Origin: Clonostachys chloroleuca
Lineage: Eukaryota; Ascomycota; Sordariomycetes; Hypocreales; Bionectriaceae
Direction: 5' to 3'
NCBI GenBank assembly: GCA_037952775.1
Contig: JBANAY010000001.1
Coordinates: 5,704,001 to 5,768,000 of the forward strand
DNA: 64,000 nt
The translations under genes were made by a program, and so were the position numbers. Position 1 is the stretch's first letter. Every line of letters begins with the position of its first letter. Below, one piece after another: positions 1 through 10,426 of this stretch. Below the pieces are notes generated by a model. The model saw only the letters and a list, made by a program, of their open reading frames with translations, made no database searches and was not told the origin of the DNA.

Positions 1-1814
1 ATAGTTATAAGAGCACCTAGTCGCACGAGTAATCTGCAATGTATAAGTAACCTCGAGAAGGGAAACTGAAAAGGACCTGCTTCGAGAAGACAATGCAGCT
101 TACCCTCCCTTGAACCTTTTAATAAAGACAAGTCGAATACTTCCAAGCGGCCCCCGGCTAGCATCAGCTACCATTTCAACATCAAAGAGACGTGGAGGTT
201 GGTCTGCACAGAGGACCCAGTTCGCTTGGCTAATACATCCAGAAGCTGCAGATAATAATGGTCCTTTGCATCCAGTCGAGAGAATAGACACTACTGTATT
301 AGGGGTAATGAATGACGAGGTTATGGCCTCTCTTCCATTGAAATATACAAGGACAGCAATCATTACAAAAGAATTGTCCCGCAGAGGTAGCAACGGCTGT
401 AATTTCGAACGCCCAGGGCGAAAAATTACAGCGCCGGACACCATTAGTTTTCCCGGCCATGCTTGATGCCGGACTATTCATTGTGTTGGCTGATGTTAGA
501 AGGCGATATGCAGATAAATTCCACGCAGTTGGTCAGCTGCAGAGAACATGAAATAGGCGTAAGGAGCACTGGCTAGGAACCTACTGCCGCATTCACAATT
601 CTTGAGACTGGCCTTACAATAGACAGTAGTTTGAGCAACTGTTGGTGAGTAGGGTTGCATCCAACAGTACGTGATTACGTCCCAGTAGGATCAACGTACA
701 TATACCCACGCATCCTATCATCCAATGCCTAGTCGTATATGCAAATCCTGCGGGCTTTTGATGAACTGGATTCGCGTAATGATAATAACATTGCCAGCCA
801 TCCAAATTCAAAGTCTGAAACGGGTGCAGAAAGCCTAATGAATCCCCGATCAAGCAAGGATGTTGCGTCAAAGGAACATTCTCCTTCTCCCTCGGGGGCC
901 ATTTTTGCCTCCAGCCTCTAATGCCCTTTGGGGGCTGCTATCCAAACCTTCAACCTGCGTCTCATGGCGGCCATCAGAACATCTGCACTCAAAGAGATCG
1001 TCCGTACTGACATACAACTGTGCTTATAATACTGCCTGCCATTTTATCTGGCCGGCGGCTCACTAATGAGTGCTGCGGAAAAAAGTAACAAACTTCCATA
1101 TCGATGTCCTGATTATGATATCAGCTCCCGATGACAAAGCCTTAGCCAGAGGATGGTGAACGTCATGACTCTAAGAACAATGATTTGATGAGCATCACGT
1201 TGGATTTGCACTTTTCACTTGTGAGAAAAATTAAGAACGCCGGGCGGGCACGAGAAGATAATGAGCGAATAATGCCCATCATCTGCACAACCGGATCGGG
1301 TCGGTGACGGCCAGTGAATACCCGCTGTTGTATGTTTCTTCTTTCTTAATTTGTTTGGTCATTCTCGCTTCTTGCTCAGAACGTAATCAAATCAAATTCT
1401 GTATTCGTTTCTCTGGTAGTGATATCAATGATGATTCACAATAGCCCACCCCTTCTCCCCACGTAAAAATGTCGACAATAATAACATGAGCATGAGTGAA
1501 CATGGGCCCAACCACACAGTACCATTAGAATGCACAGATAAGAAGTACATTACGTTGAGGACGTCTCTCAGCCTCAACTCTTACTAAGACAGTTTCCCAC
1601 GCCTCGCGAAGTTCTGAGCAAATGATGGCGTCATGGATCCAAACTACACGCTCCGGATACAGGCTAGACTGGACAGGTAGATGTAAGTGGCGGATTTCGA
1701 GCGGGACATGTGTATATATGCGAGGAGCCCAGTCGCCCATTATGATGAATTCCCACGCTTCTTTACTCTGCTTTTCAAACAAACAAGTACTCGAACGCTC
1801 TTCGCACAGTCGCC
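1..1814. other. gene-poor stretch, no supported gene
   Basis: I see no ORF with recognisable family features. Short open frames on both strands lack domain motifs and convincing splice structure. The last 100 bases look like the promoter of the next gene: a TATATA element at about 1713-1718 followed by pyrimidine-rich sequence and CAAACAAAC near 1777-1786. Confidence 0.5.
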
Positions 1815-2108
1815 ATGTCTGACAACATCTTGGATGCAAAGCTTGCCGCTGACCAGTTCCAGCTTGGCACAAAGCCTAAGGCCATGGACGAGAAAGGTTC
1901 CGTTGGCAAGCACTTCACCAGTACGTGCACCATGTTCGACCTGGCGAGATACTAACAAGGCCGTGTAGCTGAAGGCGGTATTGGTGGAACTGCACAGAAG
2001 ATTGGTGGTCCATTGGACGAGCAGGGGGCGATTGGGAAGCAGTTCACGACTGGCGGGAGTATTGGAGGAACTGTCCAAGACAAGATGGGTGGACAAAAGC
2101 CAGCTTAA
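1815..2108 (+). CDS. small Gly-rich repeat protein, unknown function
   Basis: Two exons, 1815-1920 and 1969-2108. The 48-base intron begins GTACGT, has an ACTAAC branch site and ends TAG, and the frame is restored exactly. The 81-residue product is hydrophilic with no signal peptide or membrane segment. Its second half has two imperfect copies of a unit built on 'D-E-x-G-x-[IV]-G-K-x-F-T' followed by 'G-x-I-G-G-T-[AV]-Q'. Small proteins of this pattern are common in filamentous ascomycetes as uncharacterised genes; I know no established activity. A TATA-like element lies about 100 bases upstream. The intron and repeat pattern make the gene itself secure; its role is unknown. Confidence 0.75.
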
Positions 2109-2734
2109 TGCTAGCGGCTAGGAGCGTGTTGAAGGTGTAGATCGTTACGCAGTTGCTACTTAGATATTACCTAGGTTACTACTGCTAAGATAATTAGGCA
2201 CCACTACAGTGCATCGTTTTGGCTCTTAGGTGACTGAAATGAGAGGACCATGATATTTGGTATGTTTGCGGCACTTTGGCCGTTAGATTGAGGCCTCTGG
2301 ATGGACCTCAGTGCCCACCCTCCAGGTATCAATGACTGGTAGCGTTATGCGAAGAATGTTGACAGGCCTGTGATATTATCTACTCCGGATACTACATCTA
2401 CTATTTAAAGGCTAACGTTCCTAAAGTTCCTATCCATTACTTTATATTTCCTACTTAAGAATTTCCGCAGAAAGGTCTTAATAAGAACTTGATTAAACTC
2501 AAGGATGCGGCTATATCCAATTCTCCAAGGATATCTGGAGTCTTCATTCTCCTCATTGGAAAATTTCTAATAACAACCAATACACTATATTTGCCTAATG
2601 ATTTGAGTAAACCTCGCGTGAGACACTTATGGAAATAAAAGAAATCAGACAGCAAGCATCGGTATCAGAATTTGCGCGGTACAATTGGTGCGTTTCGTAC
2701 TTCAAAAGATAATCACGGATAGGCAGAGAAACTG

Positions 2735-2768
<34 letters not shown>

Positions 2769-3009
2769 ACAAGGCCTAGAATGTTCCTCAGCAGAATGGC
2801 CAAGATCATGACATTAATATTCTACAATTACGCGCCAACTTCTTCAAAGTACTACATCAATAAGTCAAATCACGCGATGGAATGGTCAAACGATCAAATA
2901 CAGTCAAATAAAAGTGTATTCAGTTTATGTAATGTTTCTAGATTTACTACAACGAAAGGAGACTATAGACCGGCTGCTCCTTTCCTATTTACATGGTTTG
3001 TCATAGGAT
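2109..3009. other. intergenic, AT-rich, no supported gene
   Basis: No gene recognised between the small repeat protein and the 3' end of the AA9 oxygenase. The only striking element is a 30-base poly(A) run, listed separately. Confidence 0.5.
2737..2766. repeat. 30-base uninterrupted A run
   Basis: A homopolymer of 30 A residues on the plus strand. It could be a microsatellite-type expansion or the tail of an old retroposed transcript. I see no recognisable gene body or target-site duplication beside it. Confidence 0.8.
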
Positions 3010-4053
3010 TTAAAAGTGCTTGAGGGATCTGCGGGCCTTGCGGCGCTTGAGGCAAGGAGAAGCAGTAGAGGTGGGCTTGGCCGCAGAGGTGGAGGTTGAG
3101 AGCGTCACCACGGCGGCAGCGGAAGAGGTGGCATCGGCAGAAGCCACGGGGGTGGTAGTCACACTGGCCACGGGAGTTGTCGAGGCAATGCTTGTCACAG
3201 CGGGCTGCGAAGCAACAGTGGATGTAGGGGTCGAGACAGGGGCAGAGGAAGCGCTGCTGTCACCTCCGCCGGATGACTCTCCGCCAGTGCAGTCACCATC
3301 GCTGGTCTGGCCAACGTAGTTGGCAGTGTGGTCCTCACAGGAGTTGGGCCATGTGACGGGACCAGGGGCAGTGTAGCTAGTGGGCACAGGCCAGTAGATG
3401 CCGATCTTGATACCAGGCTCGTTTCCGTCGTAGGCACCCGGGAACTTGACAGTGGGGGAGGGGGAGCCGGCACCGCTGCCAGTGACCTTGAGCTGAGCAC
3501 ATCCGATATAGAACTGAGCGCCTCCAAAGTCGCCGGCGCCATGGAGACCGATGTGCTCTCCGCGCATGAGGTACTCACCAGCGGGCAGGTCGGTTGGCAG
3601 AGTGAAGGTGAAGTTGGAGATACCGCCGTTGACGAAGCTGGCCCACTGAATGCCGTCGGCGGCGAGAGCGGAGTAGGTAAGCTCGTAGACCTTGAACCAG
3701 TCGCCGTCACCCTTGTATTCCTGAGCAGTGCCGGAAGCCTTGCTCATGTAAACGGCCAGGGGACCAGGGTGGCCAAGGTTGGAGTTGATCTTGAAGCCAA
3801 CCTCATCACCGGCTGCGACGGTGTAAGTCTCAGTCTTGGCCATTATGGTGGCATCAAGGCCACCAGCGTTGCAAATGATGTCGTTTGAAGTCACGTCTGT
3901 GATGGGACTGTTGGCGTTGGTGGTCTGTCGCACATACTGGTACGCCTCAGTCTCCTGTCCGTTGACAATGAGAGACTCGAAGTTGTAGTGCGCAAAGACA
4001 GATGGCACCATGGCCACGGCGGCCACAAGGGCAGAGAAGGTGTTGGAACGCAT
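3010..4053 (-). CDS. AA9 lytic polysaccharide monooxygenase (secreted)
   Basis: Single-exon gene, 347 residues. A signal peptide of about 21 residues ends FA|HYNF, so mature residue 1 is histidine (His22), the first copper ligand of the histidine brace. His95 in GHPGP is the expected second ligand. The conserved EHIGLHGAG block (about 166-174) and QFYIGC (180-185, Tyr182 as axial Tyr) complete the AA9 active site. Members of this family oxidatively cleave cellulose or other beta-glucans outside the cell. A Ser/Thr/Ala-rich linker follows the catalytic domain (about 258-330), but no CBM1 follows it. Instead the protein ends in a short basic tail containing KRRKARR. The gene lies outside the metabolite cluster and is probably an independent plant-biomass gene. 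Confidence 0.93.
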   Translation of the reverse strand: MRSNTFSALVAAVAMVPSVFAHYNFESLIVNGQETEAYQYVRQTTNANSPITDVTSNDIICNAGGLDATIMAKTETYTVAAGDEVGFKINSNLGHPGPLAVYMSKASGTAQEYKGDGDWFKVYELTYSALAADGIQWASFVNGGISNFTFTLPTDLPAGEYLMRGEHIGLHGAGDFGGAQFYIGCAQLKVTGSGAGSPSPTVKFPGAYDGNEPGIKIGIYWPVPTSYTAPGPVTWPNSCEDHTANYVGQTSDGDCTGGESSGGGDSSASSAPVSTPTSTVASQPAVTSIASTTPVASVTTTPVASADATSSAAAVVTLSTSTSAAKPTSTASPCLKRRKARRSLKHF

Positions 4054-6400
4054 TTTTGAAGTTGTTTGTGATTTGGTTGTTATGTCCGGACGTTCGACGC
4101 TCGGTAGTGAATGAGTGAAAAAGGTGGATAGTCGGCCTCCAGGGCTGGAAAGTCAAGAAAAGAATGTAGAGCTCTGCCTTAGAGAGTGATGCTGGGAAAG
4201 AAGAACGGACGAAACATTTGGGCAAACTCGCGATATTAATGATGAAGATATGCCCACCCAGAGGCCATCTTCGTGCTCCGGTGGTGCTGTTCCGCGAGAC
4301 TAATCGGGCAGTTTTCCCTGGACAAGGGTTTGTTTCGATGGTGATGGTTGTCGCCCTGTTCCTGAAACTGGCCCACCTTGGCATGTGGTGTTCCTTAACC
4401 AATTTGATCTCCAACCACGGCGCCAACACAGAAAGATGGCAAAGGGAAGAGAAAAGAAAAGAGAATAAGAAGCGCAATTGAAAAAGGGGTGAGTGGTTAC
4501 TCTGCAATTTTAAACAGAATATAGTTGCTCTCATCAGTTTCAATGCGCAGAGGAAAAGTCGCAACGAGGGAAAGTCTGGAGGCAGTATCTCTACGCTCCA
4601 GCCCTAAAACGGTTGAATTTGATTCAAAACAAGGCCTGATGTTTCAGAAGATGGTTGGCCAAGAGCGTCGGTGCATTGGCGCCGGATGGAGAGTTGGAAA
4701 CCAGGGTATGATCCCTACTCAAACGTACCCACCGACAGCGGTTGACGGTGAGAGTTTCAATTACCTACCTTCTCCGTCATTGAGATAAGCGTCAAGATCC
4801 AGCACACGATTGGCCCAGCTGGTTTTCAATCCTCGTGGTCAGGGTGTTATTCCATGAGGTAATTAGATGATTGTCAGTAGTTAATTTTTCCCAGATAGGA
4901 TCTCCGAATCAAATCTCGTCTTCAACTCAGTTCCGTAATTGCCTAACCCTAGTTGACCATACATTGACCAATGGCCTCAACTGGGTTGTTAGTAGATGTA
5001 AATTATGAGGAGGACACTCAAATCAATGTCACCCTTGGTTGGAGACGGCGTGGATCTTCTGCTTATTGCTCTCTACAATCAAAGATAATCAAATTGCTCT
5101 GTACATGTCCCGCTGAGTCGGTACTGTAAAAGTTGAAGATTCGCGCGCAAACTCTACCCTGGCCGGAGGTGAGCCCCCTGCACAAATTGGAAAGGTCTTT
5201 GAGGATGCGTAAGAAATACAGAGCTATTGCGGTCCTGTACCTGAAAGAAGAAATAATCTGATTTTCACAGGGCAATAGCAATGCTTAGGTTTCAACCCAG
5301 ATTCATTGAACGCTGCAGGCATAGTCCATACGTCTTGGATACGGGCCGATCAGAAGAATTTCTTGAGCATGCTTACGTTTGCCAGACTTGGATCCCATGC
5401 AGTAGCTGATCCTGTACTGGCTATGCTTCATATTCACCACGCCGCAAAGGAGTTGTGGCTGGTGCGAACCACAAATTCCCTGGTGCGAACCATACACACT
5501 CTTGAGGCTCAAGGGTGTGGTAAGAAGAATCTGCCTTGTAAGAGAAGGTTGCCTGATAACATTGAGATGATCACTACCCGTGCCGCTTCAGCTGGGTCAC
5601 AAGCGAATGCACCGCCTGAAGCGAGACTTTTGCCTCCTCCAGTACCAGACTTCGTAATATCTGCAATGACATGGAAAATCAATACCAAGTTGGGATCGCT
5701 ACGGCCAACACATCATAGCTACAGGACCTATTGGGAGCAATTCAACGTCGCAATGCCACCCCTTCAGATATGGACCAACCGCAGCCCAGTGGCCTCTTGA
5801 CGTTATAGCTAAGCATACGTCCACGTGGGAGCCAAACCGCTACGGAATTCCATATCCAGCTTATATTGTGGTTTCGATCATCCTTGTCGGAATCGCCACG
5901 AGCAACATGAACAAAAATGCCTCCTTGGACTATACGAGGCTCGCGCTTGCCATGCTGTCAAGAAACACATCATATGATGGGGATGCCTTGCACCCTCTCA
6001 AGCAAATGCGGCTTGAAACTACGCCCAGAAGTTGCAGCCCCCAATATTCCATCATAGGCTGATGCCTACATTACTCGCTCAGAGCCTCGCTCGATGGCTG
6101 TATAAGCATAGCCCCAACAGCTAACAACAATTTCGCCTCATCTCACTTCCCATGTCCAACACATATGCGCGGTCCTTCTGTTCACATTCGGCGATATAAA
6201 TATTCTGCGATACGCTCAACACTTCACCAATATACGATCCATCCTCTCACAATACTCGAAATACACATAATTTTGCCTTTCCCTCGGGGATTATCGATAC
6301 ACAGCACAGAGACACCCATCGAACGACAACCTCCCTCTCAGCACAGAACATCCCTGCTGAACCGAACAACTTTCCGAGCTTCGAACATCGAACGACAACC
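4054..6400. other. long intergenic region, no supported gene
   Basis: About 2.3 kb. The left edge is the AA9 promoter. A 164-residue open frame at 5306-5800 (plus) has no domain signature, signal peptide or intron signals and I do not call it. A short CCTAACCCTA at about 4942-4951 resembles telomere sequence but is under two units long. AT-rich GATATAAATATT near 6193 could serve as a TATA element for the small ORF at 6401. Confidence 0.45.
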
Positions 6401-6541
6401 ATGCGCTGGCTTATGAAACTTGGTGAATTTGTTGGGTCGGAAACCTTGAAGGAAATGCATGACAAGGATTTTTCAGAAGTAATGGACCAGGTCGAGACGA
6501 CAGTCGAGGAGTTTTTCACTGGTCTTGTGGATTTGCTGTGA
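6401..6541 (+). CDS. possible 46-residue small protein
   Basis: An ATG-initiated frame of 46 codons plus TGA, in a CAACC-ATG context. A TATA-like stretch sits about 200 bases upstream and CT-rich, A-rich leader-like sequence lies between. The product has a hydrophobic/amphipathic character (starts MRWLMKLG, ends FFTGLVDLL) with an acidic middle (EVMDQVETTVEEF) and would form an amphipathic helix. There is no family match I recognise. Its stop lies 50 bases from the 3' end of the convergent oxygenase gene. It could be a genuine small protein or chance; transcription data would decide. Confidence 0.3.
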   Translation: MRWLMKLGEFVGSETLKEMHDKDFSEVMDQVETTVEEFFTGLVDLL

Positions 6542-6591
6542 TGACGCACTACACAGTCAGGAAGGGGTAGAATTGGGGACAGGTTCTATGT

Positions 6592-7614
6592 CTATTTAAC
6601 ATCCTCTTTCTTGGCCACGCTGTCACTTGATGCATCCTTTTCCACGACGTGCTTCCGGACGGGAGTCTTCCTTTTCACCTCCGCCTTCTCGCCTTTGTTG
6701 ACCCATTCGTACAATAAGTCCATGCGTACCGTAAACTTCTGACCCGCCTGTACCACAGAGCCCTCATGCAAGAGCCTGGAGTGTTGGAATACCAGCACAC
6801 TCCCAGCTTTGGGGTTCACATCAACGCGGCGCTGGCGATCTCGCGAGAGGAATGCGGTGGCGCCTCCAACCAGCTCGCTATCCGGTGACGCCTCGACCGA
6901 ATCATTGAGATAAAGGTGCGCTGTGTAATGGGTTTGGAACTCCCTCTCCCCATCCTCGTACCAGAAAGGGCCATCCGTATGTGCTGTTAAATGCCACCAG
7001 TTAGTCCATGATATTGTGATGCAAGGTTCATTTCGACATTGGGTACCTTTGAAGAAGTTTCCTACAGAGTATCGCAAAAATCTCATCCTCGCATTTATGC
7101 GACGGAACTCCCATTTCCTCGAAGGCCGGCCGACGCGACTGTCTCCGCCCTCCTCGACTCGGGCGAGCTGGTCCTGAAGCCCCTCGGCCTGACAGCAGCG
7201 CGCCCATATACGATCGGTAATCTCCTGCTCGTCCCAGACGATCCTGTCGCTCTCTCTGTATCCCTTGGCCGATGCTTCCACGCCAGGGCCCAGCGACACC
7301 ATGGCCGACCGCCATGGACAGAAGCCCTCGGCGTCGCTGTTGGCGGGTGTGGCCGATTGCTCAGCCAGCTTGATCAACTCCTGGCATTCGTCTTTGGAGA
7401 TGACATTGTCCAGAACGACGGCGAAACATCCGTCGTACTCGGGCACGGGGGATGAGGCAAAGGGGACGTGTGTCAATATGACGGGCAGAGCAGAGGGTCC
7501 CTGCAAGAAGCCATTTGGAATTTCTGTGTGGCTGGACTCGTGCTTGACGATTTGGGGCGAGTTCCTCGTTGTTTGGAGGGACTGGAGAGATTGTTCCGTC
7601 AGATACAGAGCCAT
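6592..7614 (-). CDS. 2-oxoglutarate/Fe(II)-dependent dioxygenase (P4H-type)
   Basis: Exons (minus) 7614-7047 and 6983-6592, 319 residues. The 63-base intron is a multiple of three, so an unspliced reading stays open. Removing it (GTACCC...ACAG) joins FFK directly to AHTDGPF, which places the HxD iron motif as expected. The distal histidine is in SRLLHEG and the 2OG-binding arginine in FTVRMDLLYEW. An N-terminal segment with FAVVLDNVISKDEC is typical of fungal P4H-like oxygenases. An upstream in-frame ATG at 7761 would add 49 low-complexity residues; I prefer 7614 (MALYLTEQ). Substrate is unknown. It probably acts in the cytosol, as no signal peptide is seen. Confidence 0.85.
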   Translation of the reverse strand: MALYLTEQSLQSLQTTRNSPQIVKHESSHTEIPNGFLQGPSALPVILTHVPFASSPVPEYDGCFAVVLDNVISKDECQELIKLAEQSATPANSDAEGFCPWRSAMVSLGPGVEASAKGYRESDRIVWDEQEITDRIWARCCQAEGLQDQLARVEEGGDSRVGRPSRKWEFRRINARMRFLRYSVGNFFKGTQCRNEPCITISWTNWWHLTAHTDGPFWYEDGEREFQTHYTAHLYLNDSVEASPDSELVGGATAFLSRDRQRRVDVNPKAGSVLVFQHSRLLHEGSVVQAGQKFTVRMDLLYEWVNKGEKAEVKRKTPVRKHVVEKDASSDSVAKKEDVK

Positions 7615-8271
7615 AGCGCGATAGCTCTTGTATGTTGTGGTATACGTGTGATGAAGGATGCAAGCTGTCTCCCAAGGTGAAGATGTTAAATTTCTGTCAT
7701 GGGCCAGTTGATTGATATCCCTCGAATTATTTATCAAAGCCTGAAAGGTGCTGCCTAGCAAAAGGGCGACAAAATACTACTGCCTTGGGACCAAGTCGCT
7801 ATTTTCACCAGACGCGCGCTAAAATCAACTGAGATTGGCAAGGCAACAGGCTGATTGTCAGCTTGTCACACCACTTCTCGCACTGAAGGTCTCGTACAGT
7901 GACTAGAAACATGGACATTTCTCCCTGTGGGATGCCAGCTAGCAGTGCAGTAGCAGCCCAAGTGGAAGTCTGCTGCCCAACTTGCCATCCAGCTAAGTTG
8001 AAATGAAAAGCACGAGATAACGAATTTTTGAATTAATTTTACATGCACCATTGAGGCAAGCTTGTCAATTTAAAGCATCAGTCAATTTAAAGCATCAGGT
8101 TCGTATTTTATTGTAAACATCTTGATATATGCAGACAAGTATCCAACGCCACCGACCCAAAAAAGCAAATGATTTCGTGAAATTCTATAACCCGCTGCTC
8201 CTAGGAGGAGCATGAACCCAAACGCCAACATGGGAGAACAGAGAATCGGAGCAGGTAGGATGCTTCGAGAA
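7615..8271. other. intergenic, no supported gene
   Basis: It contains the upstream region of the 2OG oxygenase and the 3' flank of the NmrA-like gene. Apart from a 17-base tandem duplication (listed separately) I see nothing coding. Confidence 0.5.
8064..8097. repeat. 17-base perfect tandem duplication
   Basis: Two exact adjacent copies of a 17-base unit beginning GTCAATTTAAAG, at 8064-8080 and 8081-8097. A recent small duplication in intergenic DNA with no evident function. Confidence 0.85.
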
Positions 8272-9015
8272 TCACCAAGTGATAGAAACAGCCTTGCCCT
8301 CCCATTTGCGAACAGCGCTCTGCTCCACGCTCAGCAAGTTCCTGTACATCCAGCGACCAACAGCGCCTCTCGAGATGACATATCCGACCTCCTCCTTCTC
8401 CACGACCCCGGTGCCCACATCCTGGAGCCCCTCCCTGATCTTAGCATCCTCCTTGTCATTGTCAATCAGCAAACTGGGGCGAACGAGAACGTATCGCTCG
8501 CAGCTGCCCCGAAGCCTCTCCTCCATGACCTTCTTGTCGGCGTGAGGAGTCGCCAACATCCAGTGGTAGAGGGGGTAGAAGGCAAGCGGGAAATCGCGCT
8601 TCTTCTCGGTGATGCCGGTCGTGCTCACAACGGCCAACAGGGGGCTACCGACTGTGCCGTTGTTCATGCGCAAATTGGTAAGAGCCTCGAGAATTGCCGA
8701 GATGCCCTTCTTGCAGACGTCCGGGTCGGCAAATTTAAAAGTCTTGGGGTCCATGAAGGCCCCGATGGAGAAGTGCACAGCATCAACAAAGCGCGTGTTG
8801 TCGCCAGGGATGGTCAGACAGGCAGCCACAGCCGCAGCGTCATGGGCATTTCCCTCCTTGATGATCAGATTGGGGTAGGCAATGGCAAGATCAGCCAGTT
8901 TGGCAGGGGTGCGGAGCAGAGCAATGCAGGTGTGGCCGGCGTTGAGGGCTTCCTTGAGGGCAAAGTTGCCGCAGCCATTGGAGGCACCGAAGAAGGCAAT
9001 GATAGACTTGGACAT
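8272..9015 (-). CDS. NmrA/NAD(P)-binding Rossmann-fold protein
   Basis: Single exon, 247 residues from the ATG at 9015 (MSKSIIAFFGASNG). The N-terminus carries a Rossmann nucleotide-binding motif GASNGCGNF directly after the first beta strand, then ALLRTPAKL as the second strand region. Later segments (VVSTTGITEKKRDFP, YVLVRPSLLID, VGYVISRGAVGRWMY) follow the plan of NmrA-like and atypical SDR proteins. A longer frame to 9138 is open, but its extra residues are Asn/His/Gln-rich and look like leader sequence. Such proteins act as redox sensors or NAD(P)-dependent reductases; I cannot assign a substrate. It stands alone, away from the metabolite cluster. Confidence 0.85.
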   Translation of the reverse strand: MSKSIIAFFGASNGCGNFALKEALNAGHTCIALLRTPAKLADLAIAYPNLIIKEGNAHDAAAVAACLTIPGDNTRFVDAVHFSIGAFMDPKTFKFADPDVCKKGISAILEALTNLRMNNGTVGSPLLAVVSTTGITEKKRDFPLAFYPLYHWMLATPHADKKVMEERLRGSCERYVLVRPSLLIDNDKEDAKIREGLQDVGTGVVEKEEVGYVISRGAVGRWMYRNLLSVEQSAVRKWEGKAVSITW

Positions 9016-10426
9016 GTTGTTTAATGGTATCGTAGTGGTTTGATGGTGGTCAGCAACCGAAAACTGGGGTTGGATTGAATTTAATGAGATTTGAGGTGAT
9101 TGATGGCTGTATTGATTGTTTCTGCTGTGATGCTTCAAAAACCGAATAGCAACCCAGCGAGGGGCCGCCGATATTTATCTTCATTGTCGACATATCCCAA
9201 AAACTAGAAGCCGTCTCTAAAGCCGTTGATGGTGATGGATTTGCGGCCGACTGAGGCAGCGCGAGAGACGGGCGAGAGAGCTGAAAATAGAAACAAAGTA
9301 CTTAATCACTGTTAAGTATCTTTTGGCTGGCAGCGTGTATCACTACCATGTAGCAAGTACCAGATACCGCGTCGCACCGCCTTCGCCTATTTCTCGCGCG
9401 TTGCTCGTTACTACTCCACTAAATTCAGGTCAGACCCACTATTTCATCCTTGTCCCGCGCTTTTATTGGTCCGAATCGCAGCCAGGAAAGGCCTCTTGGA
9501 CAGTTGTTCGAGCGAAAACCTTTCTCCCATTCGGCGTCATGGCTATTAGGGCATTAAAGAGCCCATTAAACTCATTAACTCTTAAAATTTGATTACGCAC
9601 AATACGACTTCGCCTGAATCCGTAAAGGGGGCTGTGTTGCTTGGTTCACTGCTTTGGCTGAAATAGTAGGCAAAAGTTGGGAAGAGTTATTACATGTGAT
9701 CAATCCTCAAGTCTAGAAATATTGGTACAAGGAAGAAAAACGCGAAAGAAACCACCGCAACTCGTTGCCGTACATTTAATGACAATTTTCTCTTCTCTTT
9801 TCATCTACTTAGATACTTACAAAGTGGCACGAAGATGTGACAAAAAGCCGTCACTTGTGGAGCTATAGGGTAGGGAGACCACCAATGCGGTATTAAGACG
9901 CGACGGTCTGAAGCGGGAGACGAACAAAGGGAAAGAGTACTTGAATGGTCTCGAGAATCGAGTGAAAGCTCAAGTACTTCTGCCTACTTCTTTTTGTCCA
10001 AAACACAACCTAAGTACAACACGTCTCACTGAAGATGCAACGTGCTCCCATCTCAAGCATACAGCCAGAGATCTACTAATAATATGCTCCCATCGGTGGC
10101 GCTTCCTTACCCCTTAATTGGTAGGGTAATATCTTGGTAGAATATTCCATACGCATCGCATTCCATGCTTGTCAAAGCCGGATCGATCACGCTCCCGTCA
10201 ATTGTTCTTCGTCCTCATTAGGCAACGGAATCCGTGAATAACCCAATCCAGCTAACGTCTGCGCTATCGCTTCTCTGATCTGACTAATCCGAAACATCAG
10301 GTAATTTTATTTATTTATCCAGGATGAACATCGTCTGCACCTCACCATCGCCAAATTTTGTGTCGAAGCACCGTCCACTTTGCGCGAGGCCGTCTCGGCG
10401 CAGCGCCCCGACAGTCTGTGGGGAAA
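9016..10426. other. intergenic between divergent genes, no supported gene
   Basis: 1.4 kb between the divergently transcribed NmrA-like gene and the Vps62-like gene. It is expected to hold both promoters. I see no coding region and no strong repeated motif. Confidence 0.5.

Noticed and set aside
100..466. Overlapping open frames at the left end on both strands
   Set aside because: Neither translation shows a domain or continuing exons. They are probably chance frames.
3020..3888. Long plus-strand open frames (99 and 186 codons) over the AA9 gene
   Set aside because: They are antisense shadows of a GC-rich coding region with strong codon bias; no domain or splice support, and the minus-strand gene has full AA9 motifs.
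4942..4951. CCTAACCCTA as another telomere repeat
   Set aside because: Less than two units; expected by chance in a window of this size.
5306..5800. 164-codon plus-strand frame
   Set aside because: Low-complexity translation with no family motif, signal peptide or neighbouring exons. Kept as uncalled intergenic sequence.
6984..7046. Unspliced reading of the 2OG oxygenase adding 21 residues before HTD
   Set aside because: The insert has a perfect GT...AG structure and a length divisible by three, and it separates FFK from the HxD motif that should adjoin it.
8212..9024. 270-codon plus-strand frame opposite the NmrA-like gene
   Set aside because: It mirrors the real gene on the minus strand, which has a Rossmann motif; the mirror has no recognisable fold.
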